This document shows, in pieces, positions 34,592 to 42,548 of a stretch of 64,000 nt of DNA. The first letter of the stretch is position 1; each line of letters opens with the position of its first letter. A program made the translations under genes and the position numbers. The DNA comes from CAYFZO01 sp964347615. GTDB taxonomy: Bacteria; Pseudomonadota; Gammaproteobacteria; Poriferisulfidales; Oxydemutatoraceae. Location: positions 1 to 64,000 of the forward strand of contig CAYFZO010000010.1 in the NCBI GenBank assembly GCA_964347615.1. The letters are read 5' to 3'. The notes beneath the pieces are model-generated. The model was not told where the DNA came from. It made no database searches and was given only the letters and a program-made list of their open reading frames with translations.

Positions 34592-36119
34592 CGGATTCGC
34601 TTTTTGCTTGAAGTTGGAAAGTACTGGGTGAAACCAACGGCACGGCGTTTTCACTTTTTATTCGTATTTTTTCCAAGGCCTGACTTCGTTTAACAGCGAA
34701 TGTTTCGGCCTCTTCGGCAGTATCGAACGATCCTCGCTCTAATGCTTTATCAATGGCTCTGTAAAGACCGGATCGTCGTGCCATAGTGCGGTATTGATGT
34801 TCCAGGTGCAGGAGCTCTCGCGCAAGTTGATAGTGAATGCCGTCCGGGTCCCCTGATTCTTCACAGATATCTTTAAGCAAATCCATGTCATCCTGTTTAA
34901 ACGTTTGGTTCTCGTCCAGACTGCTGGTGGGATAAGGCTTGCCCATGACCTCCTCGTAGATTCGAGGCAAGGAGTCTTCAATCTCGTGTTTTTCCATCAC
35001 CCAGATTCGACGAATCTCTTCAAGGTCTTCTATGGACAAAAGTTCCAGGTTCCGAACTTCCGGGGGGCCGAGTTTCTGCACTTCTTGCTGCGCCTTGAGA
35101 ATCTCTCGTAGTAGCTGCTCTCGGTAGCTTTGCTTGTAAGGCCCGTGCACCAAACGCTCATTAAACACCAGCAGGGTTCCATCCATCTTTCGAAAGTCAC
35201 GGTGCTTTCGATCGTTGGTATTGAGCCAATTATTTCTGATATCCAAAAGAGGCGTCATCCATCTTTTTTCCTCGTCGTTTTGGATCATCGCCGCCATGGA
35301 TTTATCTTGTTCGACCATGGTGCATACATAGCAACCAAAACGGCTGTCGCCGCAACTGGGTGTCGAAGAATCCACGACGAGAGGGCATTCGTTGTCTTTC
35401 GTCGCCCCTCGATATATTTCCAGCAAAGCTTGGTTGTCGTATCCCCAAGGATTTTTGAAGGTTACCAGATATTCCCAAACGTCATCATTGGTCCATTCCG
35501 CTATCGGGGTATATACCCAAACCCGGTCCAGAGCAGGATCTGCATTTCTGCTCAAATGTTGGCGAGTGCTTTTTTCAGTACGCTTCATGCTTGCTTTGCG
35601 GGCGGAGCTTTCAGCTTTTCTGGTGCCTAGGATCAAGATGGCTTCATCATTTTCTTGAACAAGCCTCCGGATGAAGTCATTCGCCGGACCGATTTTCAGG
35701 CGACTGGTGCACCAGCGGAATTTAGGACGTGGGCTGGGATATCCTTTGCCGACAAGGTTGACCCAAAACCGATCTTGCGTTTGAGGGGTTAGGCGATGAG
35801 GGTGGAACGGGATATGAGACTTGGCAATGGCCGTCCGCATTGTTTCAAGTGATTTTTCCACCCATAGGGCCACAATCGGGTTCTCCACCAAGGTATCAGT
35901 GCTGATGATGTGAACCGGTTTGATGCGTTTATCAAAGGGAAGCGCCGATATGGAGTTCCAAATCAATTGAGCGGTAGCGGTTGAATCTTTTCCTCCGCTG
36001 TAACCTACGATCCATGGGATTTCATCGTCTAAGTAGAGCGCTTGGACTTGTTCCATGAGCTTTCCGACCGTTTTTTCAATCCCGTCGGAGTGAAACGCGG
36101 ATTTACGCTGCTTTTTCAT
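34581..36119 (-). CDS. dndC: DNA phosphorothioation sulfurtransferase DndC
   Basis: DndC is a PAPS-reductase-like ATP pyrophosphatase with a [4Fe-4S] cluster that mobilises sulfur for the DNA backbone. GYSGGKDSTATAQLIW (PP-loop) is near residue 40; the cysteines of the cluster are in RWCTSRLKIGP and in PSCGDSRFGCYVCT. The protein has 512 residues, normal for DndC. It overlaps dndB by 17 bp and dndD by 11 bp. No dndA cysteine desulfurase is in the island, so an IscS-type enzyme elsewhere would supply sulfur, as known for E. coli-type dnd loci. Confidence 0.94.
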   Translation of the reverse strand: MKKQRKSAFHSDGIEKTVGKLMEQVQALYLDDEIPWIVGYSGGKDSTATAQLIWNSISALPFDKRIKPVHIISTDTLVENPIVALWVEKSLETMRTAIAKSHIPFHPHRLTPQTQDRFWVNLVGKGYPSPRPKFRWCTSRLKIGPANDFIRRLVQENDEAILILGTRKAESSARKASMKRTEKSTRQHLSRNADPALDRVWVYTPIAEWTNDDVWEYLVTFKNPWGYDNQALLEIYRGATKDNECPLVVDSSTPSCGDSRFGCYVCTMVEQDKSMAAMIQNDEEKRWMTPLLDIRNNWLNTNDRKHRDFRKMDGTLLVFNERLVHGPYKQSYREQLLREILKAQQEVQKLGPPEVRNLELLSIEDLEEIRRIWVMEKHEIEDSLPRIYEEVMGKPYPTSSLDENQTFKQDDMDLLKDICEESGDPDGIHYQLARELLHLEHQYRTMARRSGLYRAIDKALERGSFDTAEEAETFAVKRSQALEKIRIKSENAVPLVSPSTFQLQAKSESDAP

Positions 36120-37206
36120 GGGCGCCTTGTTGAAATGCTTCCTCGGCTTGCCGTTCTTCCGGTAAGAGTGGAAGTTTCAACCGTTCTTTAATGAAGTTTG
36201 TGGTCAAGGTTACGTTTTGACTTGCTTTTGATATACGCCCCCCAATCATTGCGCGTCCTTCCCAAGTTTTCGTATTAGACTTTGCCCAGTTGATTTTTTT
36301 AAGTTCTGCGAGAGATTTGCGCCAACCTTGCGGTCGTTTTTGTAGAAGCTGGTTCCCGACGTGCCCTAGAGCTTGCAGTACTAAAGCGTGAGAGTGGATA
36401 AAATCTCGACGGACCTCCCCAGCCGTTATTTTGGATTCACGCACCAGTCGCCACTCCGGGATAGTTTCCCCAATTGCATCCCAATAGGACGAGCATTTAT
36501 CAACTGCATTGTTAATATCTGATAGCTCTTGGCCGTTTAACAATGCGGTATTTCCAGAATAAATGGCGCTTAACGTAAAAAGCTTTCGAGAACGTTTTGA
36601 CAGCGTTGATTTTTCCATTTCGACCAAATTCTCAAATGCTTTCGAGCGAAGTGCGACTAGCTTGGCAAGCTGGGCTCGGTCGTCTCGGTAGTCGTAGAGC
36701 AAGCCCAGCGAACGAGAGGGACGAATTGAGTAGCGATTCAGATCGGCGAACATCTGTTGACATAACGCCAAACCGCGGTCGATGAAAAACACGACCGCTA
36801 TTGTTTCATCACCAAGTTTTGGTTCATTTTTCAGAGCTCGTTCTATCGCGGCGCGACGGTGCTGGCCGTCATTGATGATGAATTGCGCCTGCATGTCAAT
36901 ATGGAGAGAGCCGATCCTTCCTTGATTTTCGCTTTCCCCAAGCGGGTCGAAACGTACTTCTCCGTTAATTGACGCAGTGATGGCTGAAAAGACGTAGCTG
37001 TCGGGGTTTTCTAGGATGTAATTTGAGATTTCTGGTACTCGAATTTTATTTAAGGTTCGCTGAGCTCTGATTTCCGGCACAAGCTCTTCATCGTCAAAAA
37101 GGAAAATCTTTGGTATGAGTTTCAGTGGGCACATTGAGACATAGTATTCTCGGCCCGCTTGAATACCGCGGATGGCTGGGAAATGGTACCCAAAATCTGT
37201 GTCCAT
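36103..37206 (-). CDS. dndB: DNA phosphorothioation regulator DndB
   Basis: DndB is a DGQHR-family protein that limits phosphorothioation and represses dnd transcription in species where it was studied. The diagnostic FIINDGQHRRAAIERAL is near residue 130, with ADLNRYSIRPSRSLGLLYD later. The ATG at 37206 (MDTDFGYHFPAIRGIQAG) gives 367 residues, the family length; a TTG 18 codons upstream is less likely and would include the palindrome described separately. First gene of the tightly overlapping dndBCDE unit. Confidence 0.92.
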   Translation of the reverse strand: MDTDFGYHFPAIRGIQAGREYYVSMCPLKLIPKIFLFDDEELVPEIRAQRTLNKIRVPEISNYILENPDSYVFSAITASINGEVRFDPLGESENQGRIGSLHIDMQAQFIINDGQHRRAAIERALKNEPKLGDETIAVVFFIDRGLALCQQMFADLNRYSIRPSRSLGLLYDYRDDRAQLAKLVALRSKAFENLVEMEKSTLSKRSRKLFTLSAIYSGNTALLNGQELSDINNAVDKCSSYWDAIGETIPEWRLVRESKITAGEVRRDFIHSHALVLQALGHVGNQLLQKRPQGWRKSLAELKKINWAKSNTKTWEGRAMIGGRISKASQNVTLTTNFIKERLKLPLLPEERQAEEAFQQGAHEKAA

Positions 37207-37225
37207 GTTTTGTATCAGCCTACGG

Positions 37226-37249
37226 TGTTTGTTAAATGGATAACAAACA
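37226..37249 (-). promoter_or_regulatory. Palindromic operator candidate upstream of dndB
   Basis: TGTTTGTTA (37226-37234) and TAACAAACA (37241-37249) form a perfect 9-bp inverted repeat with a 6-nt spacer, ending 20 nt upstream of the dndB start codon. DndB proteins are known to repress their own operons, so autoregulatory binding is plausible. A shorter related repeat lies upstream of the other arm at 23450-23469. The 290-bp interval from 37207 to 37497 holds no other feature I can support. Confidence 0.6.
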
Positions 37250-37497
37250 TCATAGGCCAATATAACGAACCAAGCAAGTTTGAGTGTTTGGCTTACTACA
37301 GCAAGGTATTTGTTTTTTTGATTCTAGGCCAAACGGAGCTGGCGGCTGAGGGAGGGGCAGGGAAAGGCCTTAAGCCGCAGGTGGCTGGTTAACGTCGCCT
37401 TCAAGTTTGAGGTTAGCGGCAAAGTTTTTGGAACCCGAAAGGGTCTTTCACAAACAATAAAGGTTTTATTTCTTGCGATGCGGCCGTTCTCAAAAGG

Positions 37498-37737
37498 CTA
37501 TTTTTTGCTCCACTCAGCCAGAGCATAAGTATTGTCTGATTTCTTAACGAAGATTATTTCTCCCTTGTTGAGCGGCGCGTCAGATTTTTTTCGTAAGGTT
37601 TGAGCCAGAATCGCGGTTGGATTTTTGGCGCCAAACTGGAACAGTTTCCGTTTTGCGATTTCGTTGTAAATATCTTTGGCCTGCATCGGATGCCCGGCTT
37701 CTCGTAGCACGGCAACTGCTGCTTCGTAGATTTTCAT
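37498..37737 (-). CDS. HARE-HTH domain protein
   Basis: A 79-residue stand-alone HARE (HB1/ASXL/restriction endonuclease) winged-helix domain: MKIYEAAVAVLREAGHPMQA, KDIYNEIAKRKLF, NPTAILAQTLRKKSD and NTYALAEW are the usual landmarks. Such domains are known from chromatin proteins and bacterial restriction systems and are proposed to recognise modified DNA. It is preceded by AGGAG at good spacing. A small palindrome TTCTG-aaa-CAGAA (37771-37783) lies upstream. It reads in the same direction as dndBCDE, 290 bp upstream, and may be a sensor or regulator. Confidence 0.8.
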   Translation of the reverse strand: MKIYEAAVAVLREAGHPMQAKDIYNEIAKRKLFQFGAKNPTAILAQTLRKKSDAPLNKGEIIFVKKSDNTYALAEWSKK

Positions 37738-37780
37738 TGAATTCTCCTCTTTCCGGTTTTTATTTCATGGTTCTGAAACA

Positions 37781-37814
37781 GAAAAAGCGCCGGTGAAAGC
37801 CCGTGTGCCGGCGC
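37781..37814 (-). terminator. Rho-independent terminator of tRNA-Leu
   Basis: On the minus strand GCGCCGG (37814-37808) and CCGGCGC (37793-37787) form a 7-bp GC stem with a 14-nt loop, followed directly by TTTTT (37786-37782). It lies just after the tRNA 3' end and would insulate the tRNA from the dnd arm. Confidence 0.75.
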
Positions 37815-37827
37815 CTTGCAGCGGACT

Positions 37828-37914
<87 letters not shown>

Positions 37915-37937
37915 ACTGTGGCGCGGCAAGGCGCCAC

Positions 37938-37965
37938 TTTATAGCGCAGGGTCGGCGCGTGTCAA
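37938..37965 (-). promoter_or_regulatory. Sigma-70 promoter of tRNA-Leu
   Basis: On the minus strand a perfect -35 TTGACA (37965-37960), a 16-nt spacer and a -10 TATAAA (37943-37938) lie 24 bp upstream of the tRNA 5' end. A GTGGCG/CGCCAC inverted repeat (about 37918-37937) lies between. The remaining tRNA-rnr interval up to 38227 shows no further gene; no clear promoter for rnr was found. Confidence 0.8.
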
Positions 37966-38227
37966 ATTGCGGGCGGGTTCGGATGCACCGGAACCGCGCC
38001 TCGGCGACGAGCGGCTTACGCTTCGTTTGTTGCTAAAGCCGGCGCCGTTGTCCATAATGCTTCTCCATTCTGTACTCAAGGAAGCCGCCTTTTACAGACA
38101 ACCGCCTGCGAGGAAACGTGATCAGGCTTCTCCCGAAAGCGGGTTCGGTGCGCGCGGCACGTTCGCCGTCGTTCACGACCCGCACCGCACACCAGCACCG
38201 CCGCGGCTTGCGCCGTTGATCTTTTGG

Positions 38228-40387
38228 ATGTTGATTCCGACGCGACAAGTGATTTACGAGGCTTTGAAGTCGAGGAAAGGCTTCGCGAGCTTCAAGGAAG
38301 TCTCCGCGCTGCTCGGCACGACGCCCAAGCAGGCGCCGGCGGTGCGCAACCGTCTCAAGGCGATGGTGCGCGACGGGCAACTGGCTTGCGACGACAAGGG
38401 CGGCTACCGGGCAGCCCGTGAAGCGCGGCGCGTGACCGGCGTCTTCATCGCGTCCGACCGCGGCGCGAGCGTCAAGCTCGACTCGCCCGAGGAAACGTAT
38501 CTGGAACTGCCCTGGCGTCTGACGCGCGCGCTGGTGGACGGCGACAAGGTGGCGGTGGACCTGGTCGAGAATCGGGCAGGCGCCACCGCCGAGGATATCG
38601 ATGAGGTCACCGACGAGGGTTTTCCGGTCGCGGTCGAAGTCCTCGCGCGCGACCGGGAAGTCGCGGGCGTCGTTGCGCCGAACGGCTGCATCGAACCGTT
38701 GCACGAGATCGGGCAGGACGAAGTGCGGGTGCTCGCCGGCGGACGTTCGTCGAAAGCCGCCGCGGTCAAAAGCGGCGACGTCGTCGTCGTGCATCTGCGC
38801 AAGCCCAAGTCGGGCGGCGGGGTTGCGGGTGAAATCATCGAGGTGCTTGGCGAGCGTGAAAGCGCGGGTATGGAGGTCGACGTTGTGCTGCGCACCTACA
38901 ACGTCCCGTGCCGCTGGCGGCGCGAGGCGCTGGACGAGGCTGAACGTTGCACCGCGGTTTCGCAACGGGACTTCGCCGGGCGCGAAGACCTGCGCGAGAC
39001 GGGGTTCGTCACGATAGACGGAGAGGACGCGAAGGATTTCGACGATGCGATCTTCTTTGAGAAGCGCGGCGACGGCTGGCGCTTGTGGGTCGCCATCGCC
39101 GACGTCGCGAGCTACGTCAAGCCGGGCGGCGCGCTCGACGCCGCGGCTTACGAGCGGGGCAACTCGTTTTATTTTCCGGGGCGCGTCGTGCCGATGCTGC
39201 CGCCGGTGTTGTCCGACGGCTTGTGTTCGTTGCGTCCCGACGAGGAACGTCTGGCGCTGGTCTGCCGCGTGAACCTGTCGTCGCAAGGCGAGATCGAGGG
39301 TTACGAGTTCGTCCGCGCGGTGATTCGTTCTCACGCGCGGATGACCTACACCGAGGTCGGGCGTTTCCTGCAGACCGGCGGAGGTCTCGACGCACGCCCG
39401 GCGCAAGTGCGCGACGTGCTGCGCGAAGGCGCGCGCGCGTTCGAGCGGCTTGTGGCTCGGCGTCGGGCGCGCGGCGCGCTGGAAATCGACGTGACCGAGA
39501 CGCGCATGTTGTTCGACGAGCACGGGATGGTGCGCCGGATCGTGCCGTTCGAACGCAACGACGCACACCGCCTGATCGAGGAGTGCATGATTTGCGCCAA
39601 CGTCTGCGCCGCGAAGTTTCTTGCCGAACGCGACTGCGGGCTGCTCTACCGCGTCCACGCCGGTCTCAAGAAAGAGGCGGTCGAAGATCTGAAGTTTTTC
39701 CTGCGCGAACGCGGGCTTCGTCTGGACGGGGAACGCAACGTCGAGCTGGCGCGCCTGCTCGAGGAGGCCGCCGGACGCGACGACGCGCACGCGGTGCAAA
39801 GCGTGATCTTGCGTTCCTTGACGCGCGCGCTGTACCAGCCGGACAACGCCGGGCATTACGGTCTGGCGCTTTCGCTTTATGCGCATTTCACCTCGCCGAT
39901 TCGCCGCTATCCCGACCTGCTCGTGCATCGCGCGATCCACGCGGTGCTCGACGGCGACGCCGGCGCGGGCAAGCGCTACGCCGGGGACGAGTTGAAGGCC
40001 ATCGGCGGACATTGCTCGGAGACCGAAAAGGTCGCCGACGACGCAACCCGCGCCGTCGCCAAGTACCTCAAGTGCCTCTACGTTCAGGATCGGATCGGGG
40101 AACGTTTCACCGGCATCGTCGTCGGCGTCACCAACTTCGGCTTGTTCATCGAACTCGACAAGGTGTACGTCGAGGGACTTTTGCACATTGCGTCCCTGGA
40201 CTCCGACTATTACTTCTTCGACGCGCCGGGGCATCGTCTGGTCGGCGAGTCGAGCGGCAAGGTGTACCGTTTGGGTGACCGGATCGAGGTCGTGCTGGTC
40301 AGGGTCGAGCCCGAGGAGCGCAAGATCGACTTCGCCCTGCCTGGCGCCGCCGGTTCAAGACGTCCCCGCCGTCGCGGGCGGAAATGA
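38228..40387 (+). CDS. rnr: Ribonuclease R
   Basis: RNase R is a processive 3'-5' exoribonuclease that degrades structured RNA and defective rRNA and mRNA. The start MLIPTRQVIYEALKSRKGF gives 719 residues: an N-terminal winged helix (to about 65), cold-shock domains, the RNB catalytic domain with DGEDAKDFDDAIFFE, and a C-terminal S1 domain (FTGIVVGVTNFGLFIELDKV) ending in a short basic tail. In-frame ATGs further upstream exist, for example at 38057, but code for sequence unlike the family. The first aspartates of the metal site are intact. It overlaps rlmB as ATGA. Confidence 0.93.
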   Translation: MLIPTRQVIYEALKSRKGFASFKEVSALLGTTPKQAPAVRNRLKAMVRDGQLACDDKGGYRAAREARRVTGVFIASDRGASVKLDSPEETYLELPWRLTRALVDGDKVAVDLVENRAGATAEDIDEVTDEGFPVAVEVLARDREVAGVVAPNGCIEPLHEIGQDEVRVLAGGRSSKAAAVKSGDVVVVHLRKPKSGGGVAGEIIEVLGERESAGMEVDVVLRTYNVPCRWRREALDEAERCTAVSQRDFAGREDLRETGFVTIDGEDAKDFDDAIFFEKRGDGWRLWVAIADVASYVKPGGALDAAAYERGNSFYFPGRVVPMLPPVLSDGLCSLRPDEERLALVCRVNLSSQGEIEGYEFVRAVIRSHARMTYTEVGRFLQTGGGLDARPAQVRDVLREGARAFERLVARRRARGALEIDVTETRMLFDEHGMVRRIVPFERNDAHRLIEECMICANVCAAKFLAERDCGLLYRVHAGLKKEAVEDLKFFLRERGLRLDGERNVELARLLEEAAGRDDAHAVQSVILRSLTRALYQPDNAGHYGLALSLYAHFTSPIRRYPDLLVHRAIHAVLDGDAGAGKRYAGDELKAIGGHCSETEKVADDATRAVAKYLKCLYVQDRIGERFTGIVVGVTNFGLFIELDKVYVEGLLHIASLDSDYYFFDAPGHRLVGESSGKVYRLGDRIEVVLVRVEPEERKIDFALPGAAGSRRPRRRGRK

Positions 40388-41142
40388 AAGCTGCCGCGTC
40401 GGACGCGCCGGTTTGGATCTACGGCGCCAACAGCGTGCGCGCGATACTCAAGTCGCGTCCGCGGGACGTCGTCGAGCTCTGCCTTGCCGAGCACAAGGGC
40501 AACCCGCGTCTGGCGCGCCTGCGCGAGGAGGCCGAGGCCGCCGGCGTCGCTTGCACGGTCAAGCCGTTGCGCACGATCGAGGGTCTGGTCGGCGACCGCG
40601 GCCATCAGGGCGTCGCGGCGTTGTGCCGTCTGCCCGTCTGCTTGGGTGAACGCGATCTCGCCGCTTTGTGCGTCGGCGCGCCCGCGTTCTTGATTCTCGA
40701 CCGTGTCACCGACCCGGCCAATCTCGGTGCTTGCCTGCGCAGTGCCGAGGCTTGCGGCGCGACCGCGTTGGTTGTGCCGGCGAACAACGCGGTCGGACTG
40801 ACGCCGGCGGCGGTCAAGGTGGCGTCGGGGGCGGCGGGGCGGGTGCCGTTCGTGCGCGTCTCGAATCTCGCGCGCGCGATCGGTACGTTGAAAGAGCACG
40901 GGGTTTGGATCGTCGGCACCGCGGCGGACGCCGAGCAGCGTTTGTGCGAAATCGACTGCCGCCGCCCGGTGGCGTTCGTGATGGGTGCCGAAGGCGCCGG
41001 TCTGCGCCGACGCACCGCGGCTTTGTGCGATCATCTCGCGGCGATCCCGATGTGCGGGCAGGCCGAAAGCCTCAACGTGTCCGCGGCAGCGGCGATTTGC
41101 CTGTATGAGATGCGCCGCCAGCGGGACACCGACGCCGAATGA
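40384..41142 (+). CDS. rlmB: 23S rRNA (guanosine-2'-O)-methyltransferase RlmB
   Basis: RlmB methylates G2251 in the 23S rRNA P-loop. It is a SpoU-family protein of 252 residues with an N-terminal rRNA-binding domain (VWIYGANSVRAIL) and the knotted methyltransferase motifs LDRVTDPANLGACLRSAE, FVMGAEGAGLRR and ESLNVSAAAAICLYE. It overlaps rnr by 4 bp in the conserved rnr-rlmB pair, with rpsF downstream. Confidence 0.95.
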   Translation: MKAAASDAPVWIYGANSVRAILKSRPRDVVELCLAEHKGNPRLARLREEAEAAGVACTVKPLRTIEGLVGDRGHQGVAALCRLPVCLGERDLAALCVGAPAFLILDRVTDPANLGACLRSAEACGATALVVPANNAVGLTPAAVKVASGAAGRVPFVRVSNLARAIGTLKEHGVWIVGTAADAEQRLCEIDCRRPVAFVMGAEGAGLRRRTAALCDHLAAIPMCGQAESLNVSAAAAICLYEMRRQRDTDAE

Positions 41143-41207
41143 CGCGGCGCAAGGCACCGGTCGAGTTCCCGCGGGGCGAGGCACCGGTCGAGCGTCCGGC
41201 ACGGCGT

Positions 41208-41236
41208 TTGCCGGCATCGCTTCAATCGGTTACACT
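41208..41236 (+). promoter_or_regulatory. Promoter candidate for rpsF operon
   Basis: TTGCCG (41208-41213), a 17-nt spacer and TACACT (41231-41236) lie about 75 bp upstream of rpsF, in the 169-bp gap after rlmB. TACACT-like -10 boxes are common at ribosomal-protein promoters. Confidence 0.45.
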
Positions 41237-41256
41237 GCGCGACTACGTTGACGTTC

Positions 41257-41287
41257 CTTGCTTCTGCGCCCGCTTCGGGCTCGCAAG
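41257..41287 (+). promoter_or_regulatory. Leader hairpin before rpsF, possible S6:S18 control element
   Basis: CTTGC (41257-41261) pairs with GCAAG (41283-41287), enclosing a second stem GCCCG-ctt-CGGGC (41268-41280), 10 nt upstream of the AAGGAG ribosome-binding site. Many rpsF leaders contain an S6:S18-binding hairpin with a CCG bulge; whether this is one is not certain from the sequence. Confidence 0.4.
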
Positions 41288-41311
41288 CAAAACCCATAAG
41301 GAGCAACATTG

Positions 41312-42238
41312 ATGAGACACTACGAAATCGTCTTTTTGGTCGATCCCGACCAAAGCGAACAGGTTTCCGCGATGATCGGCCGTTACCGGGGAATCATCGA
41401 GTCCGGAAAAGGAAAAATCCATCGCCTTGAAAATTGGGGAATGCGCCGGCTGGCGTACCCAATCAACCGCGTCTACAAAGCGCATTACGTCCTGATGAAC
41501 ATCGAGTGCGGTCAAGAGACCGTCGGTGAATTGGACAATGCGTTTCGTTTCAACGACGCGGTGATACGCAACATCGTCATCCGTCGCGACGTCGCCGTCA
41601 CCGAGCCGTCCCCGTTGAAGGACGGCGGCGGCGAGAGCGACGCCGAAGCCGTTCCCCACAAACACAGGGACAGGCGGGAAACCAAAGCGAAAGACGATGG
41701 TCAAAGCGTTGAGGGCGGCGATGGGAAAAGCGGTTCCGAGGTTTCACCCGGGGGTTCACCCGGGGGTTCACCCGGGGTCTCATCCGGGGCCTCGCCCGAA
41801 GCCTCATCCGAGGCAAGAGCCGACGATGCCCAAAGCGTTGAGGGCGACGATGGAAAAAGCGGTTCCGAGACTTCATCCGAAGCCTCATCCGAGACGAAAA
41901 CCGACGATACACAAAGCGCCGCGGGCGACGACGGAAAAAGCGGTTCCGAGACTTCATCCGGGGCCGCGTCCGAAGCCTCATCCGAGACGAAAGCCGACGA
42001 TGGCCAAAGCGTCGCGGGCGACGATGGAAAAAGCGGTTCCGGGGTTTCATCCGGGGCCTCATCCGAGACGAAAGCCGACGATGCCCAAAGCGTCGCGGGC
42101 GACGATGGAAAAAGCGGTTCCGGGACTTCATCCGAGACTTCATCCGAGGCCTCGCCTGAAGCCTCGTCCGAGCCCAAAGCCGACGACACCTCCAAACCCG
42201 AAGCGCAGGCATCCAAACCCGCCCCGGAGGGCGACTGA
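41312..42238 (+). CDS. rpsF: 30S ribosomal protein S6 with long repetitive tail
   Basis: Residues 1 to about 100 are normal S6: MRHYEIVFLVDPDQSEQV, ENWGMRRLAYPINRVYKAHYV, and AVIRNIVIRRD. The rest, about 200 residues, is a low-complexity Ser/Asp/Gly/Glu-rich extension with five degenerate units around QSVxGDDGKSGSE, so the protein is 308 residues against roughly 100-135 in other bacteria. The ATG at 41312 follows AAGGAG (41298-41303). E. coli S6 is glutamylated at its C-terminus, so an acidic tail here is reminiscent but encoded. rpsR starts 3 bp later; no priB lies between them. Confidence 0.93.
   Translation: MRHYEIVFLVDPDQSEQVSAMIGRYRGIIESGKGKIHRLENWGMRRLAYPINRVYKAHYVLMNIECGQETVGELDNAFRFNDAVIRNIVIRRDVAVTEPSPLKDGGGESDAEAVPHKHRDRRETKAKDDGQSVEGGDGKSGSEVSPGGSPGGSPGVSSGASPEASSEARADDAQSVEGDDGKSGSETSSEASSETKTDDTQSAAGDDGKSGSETSSGAASEASSETKADDGQSVAGDDGKSGSGVSSGASSETKADDAQSVAGDDGKSGSGTSSETSSEASPEASSEPKADDTSKPEAQASKPAPEGD
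41686..42190 (+). repeat. Degenerate in-frame repeats in the S6 tail
   Basis: Five units containing gatgggaaaagcggttcc or a close variant encode GDGKSGSE/G. Spacing between units varies because the serine/glutamate/alanine-rich linkers (tcatccgag, gcctcatcc and similar 9-bp blocks) differ in number. The array is in frame throughout and generates repetitive shadow frames on both strands. Confidence 0.85.
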
Positions 42239-42241
42239 TTC

Positions 42242-42466
42242 ATGGCCGGATATTACAGACGCCGAAACTACTTGCGGCTTGCGAAAGGCAAGATCGAAAA
42301 CGTCGATTACAAGGACGTCGCTTTTCTCAAGGAGTTTCTCACCGAGACCGGCAAGATCATCCCGAGCCGGGTGAGCGGCCTCAAGAGCCAAGATCAGCGC
42401 CGCCTGTCTCGCGCCATCAAGTACGCGCGTTATCTGGCGCTGTTGCCGTACAGCGACCGACATTGA
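42242..42466 (+). CDS. rpsR: 30S ribosomal protein S18
   Basis: The 74-residue protein YYRRRNYLRLAKGKIENVDY, with DVAFLKEFLTETGKIIPSRV and DQRRLSRAIKYARYLALLPY, is standard S18, which binds S6 on the platform of the small subunit. It starts 3 bp after rpsF. Confidence 0.97.
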   Translation: MAGYYRRRNYLRLAKGKIENVDYKDVAFLKEFLTETGKIIPSRVSGLKSQDQRRLSRAIKYARYLALLPYSDRH

Positions 42467-42548
42467 GGTTTTTACCGGGCGCCTCTTCCCACGGTCGCGC
42501 ACGGCCGCGCACCGACGGCGCCGGTTTCTTGCCCGCGTCGCAGCCGTA

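Noticed and set aside
23511..37737. DndA, DndF, DndG and DndH in the island
   Set aside because: No cysteine desulfurase and no DndFGH-type proteins are encoded; the helicase and ATPase of the left arm have different architectures.
41686..42190. CRISPR-like array in the rpsF tail
   Set aside because: The repeats are in frame, of variable spacing and continue an S6 reading frame; no conserved palindromic direct repeat or unique spacers.
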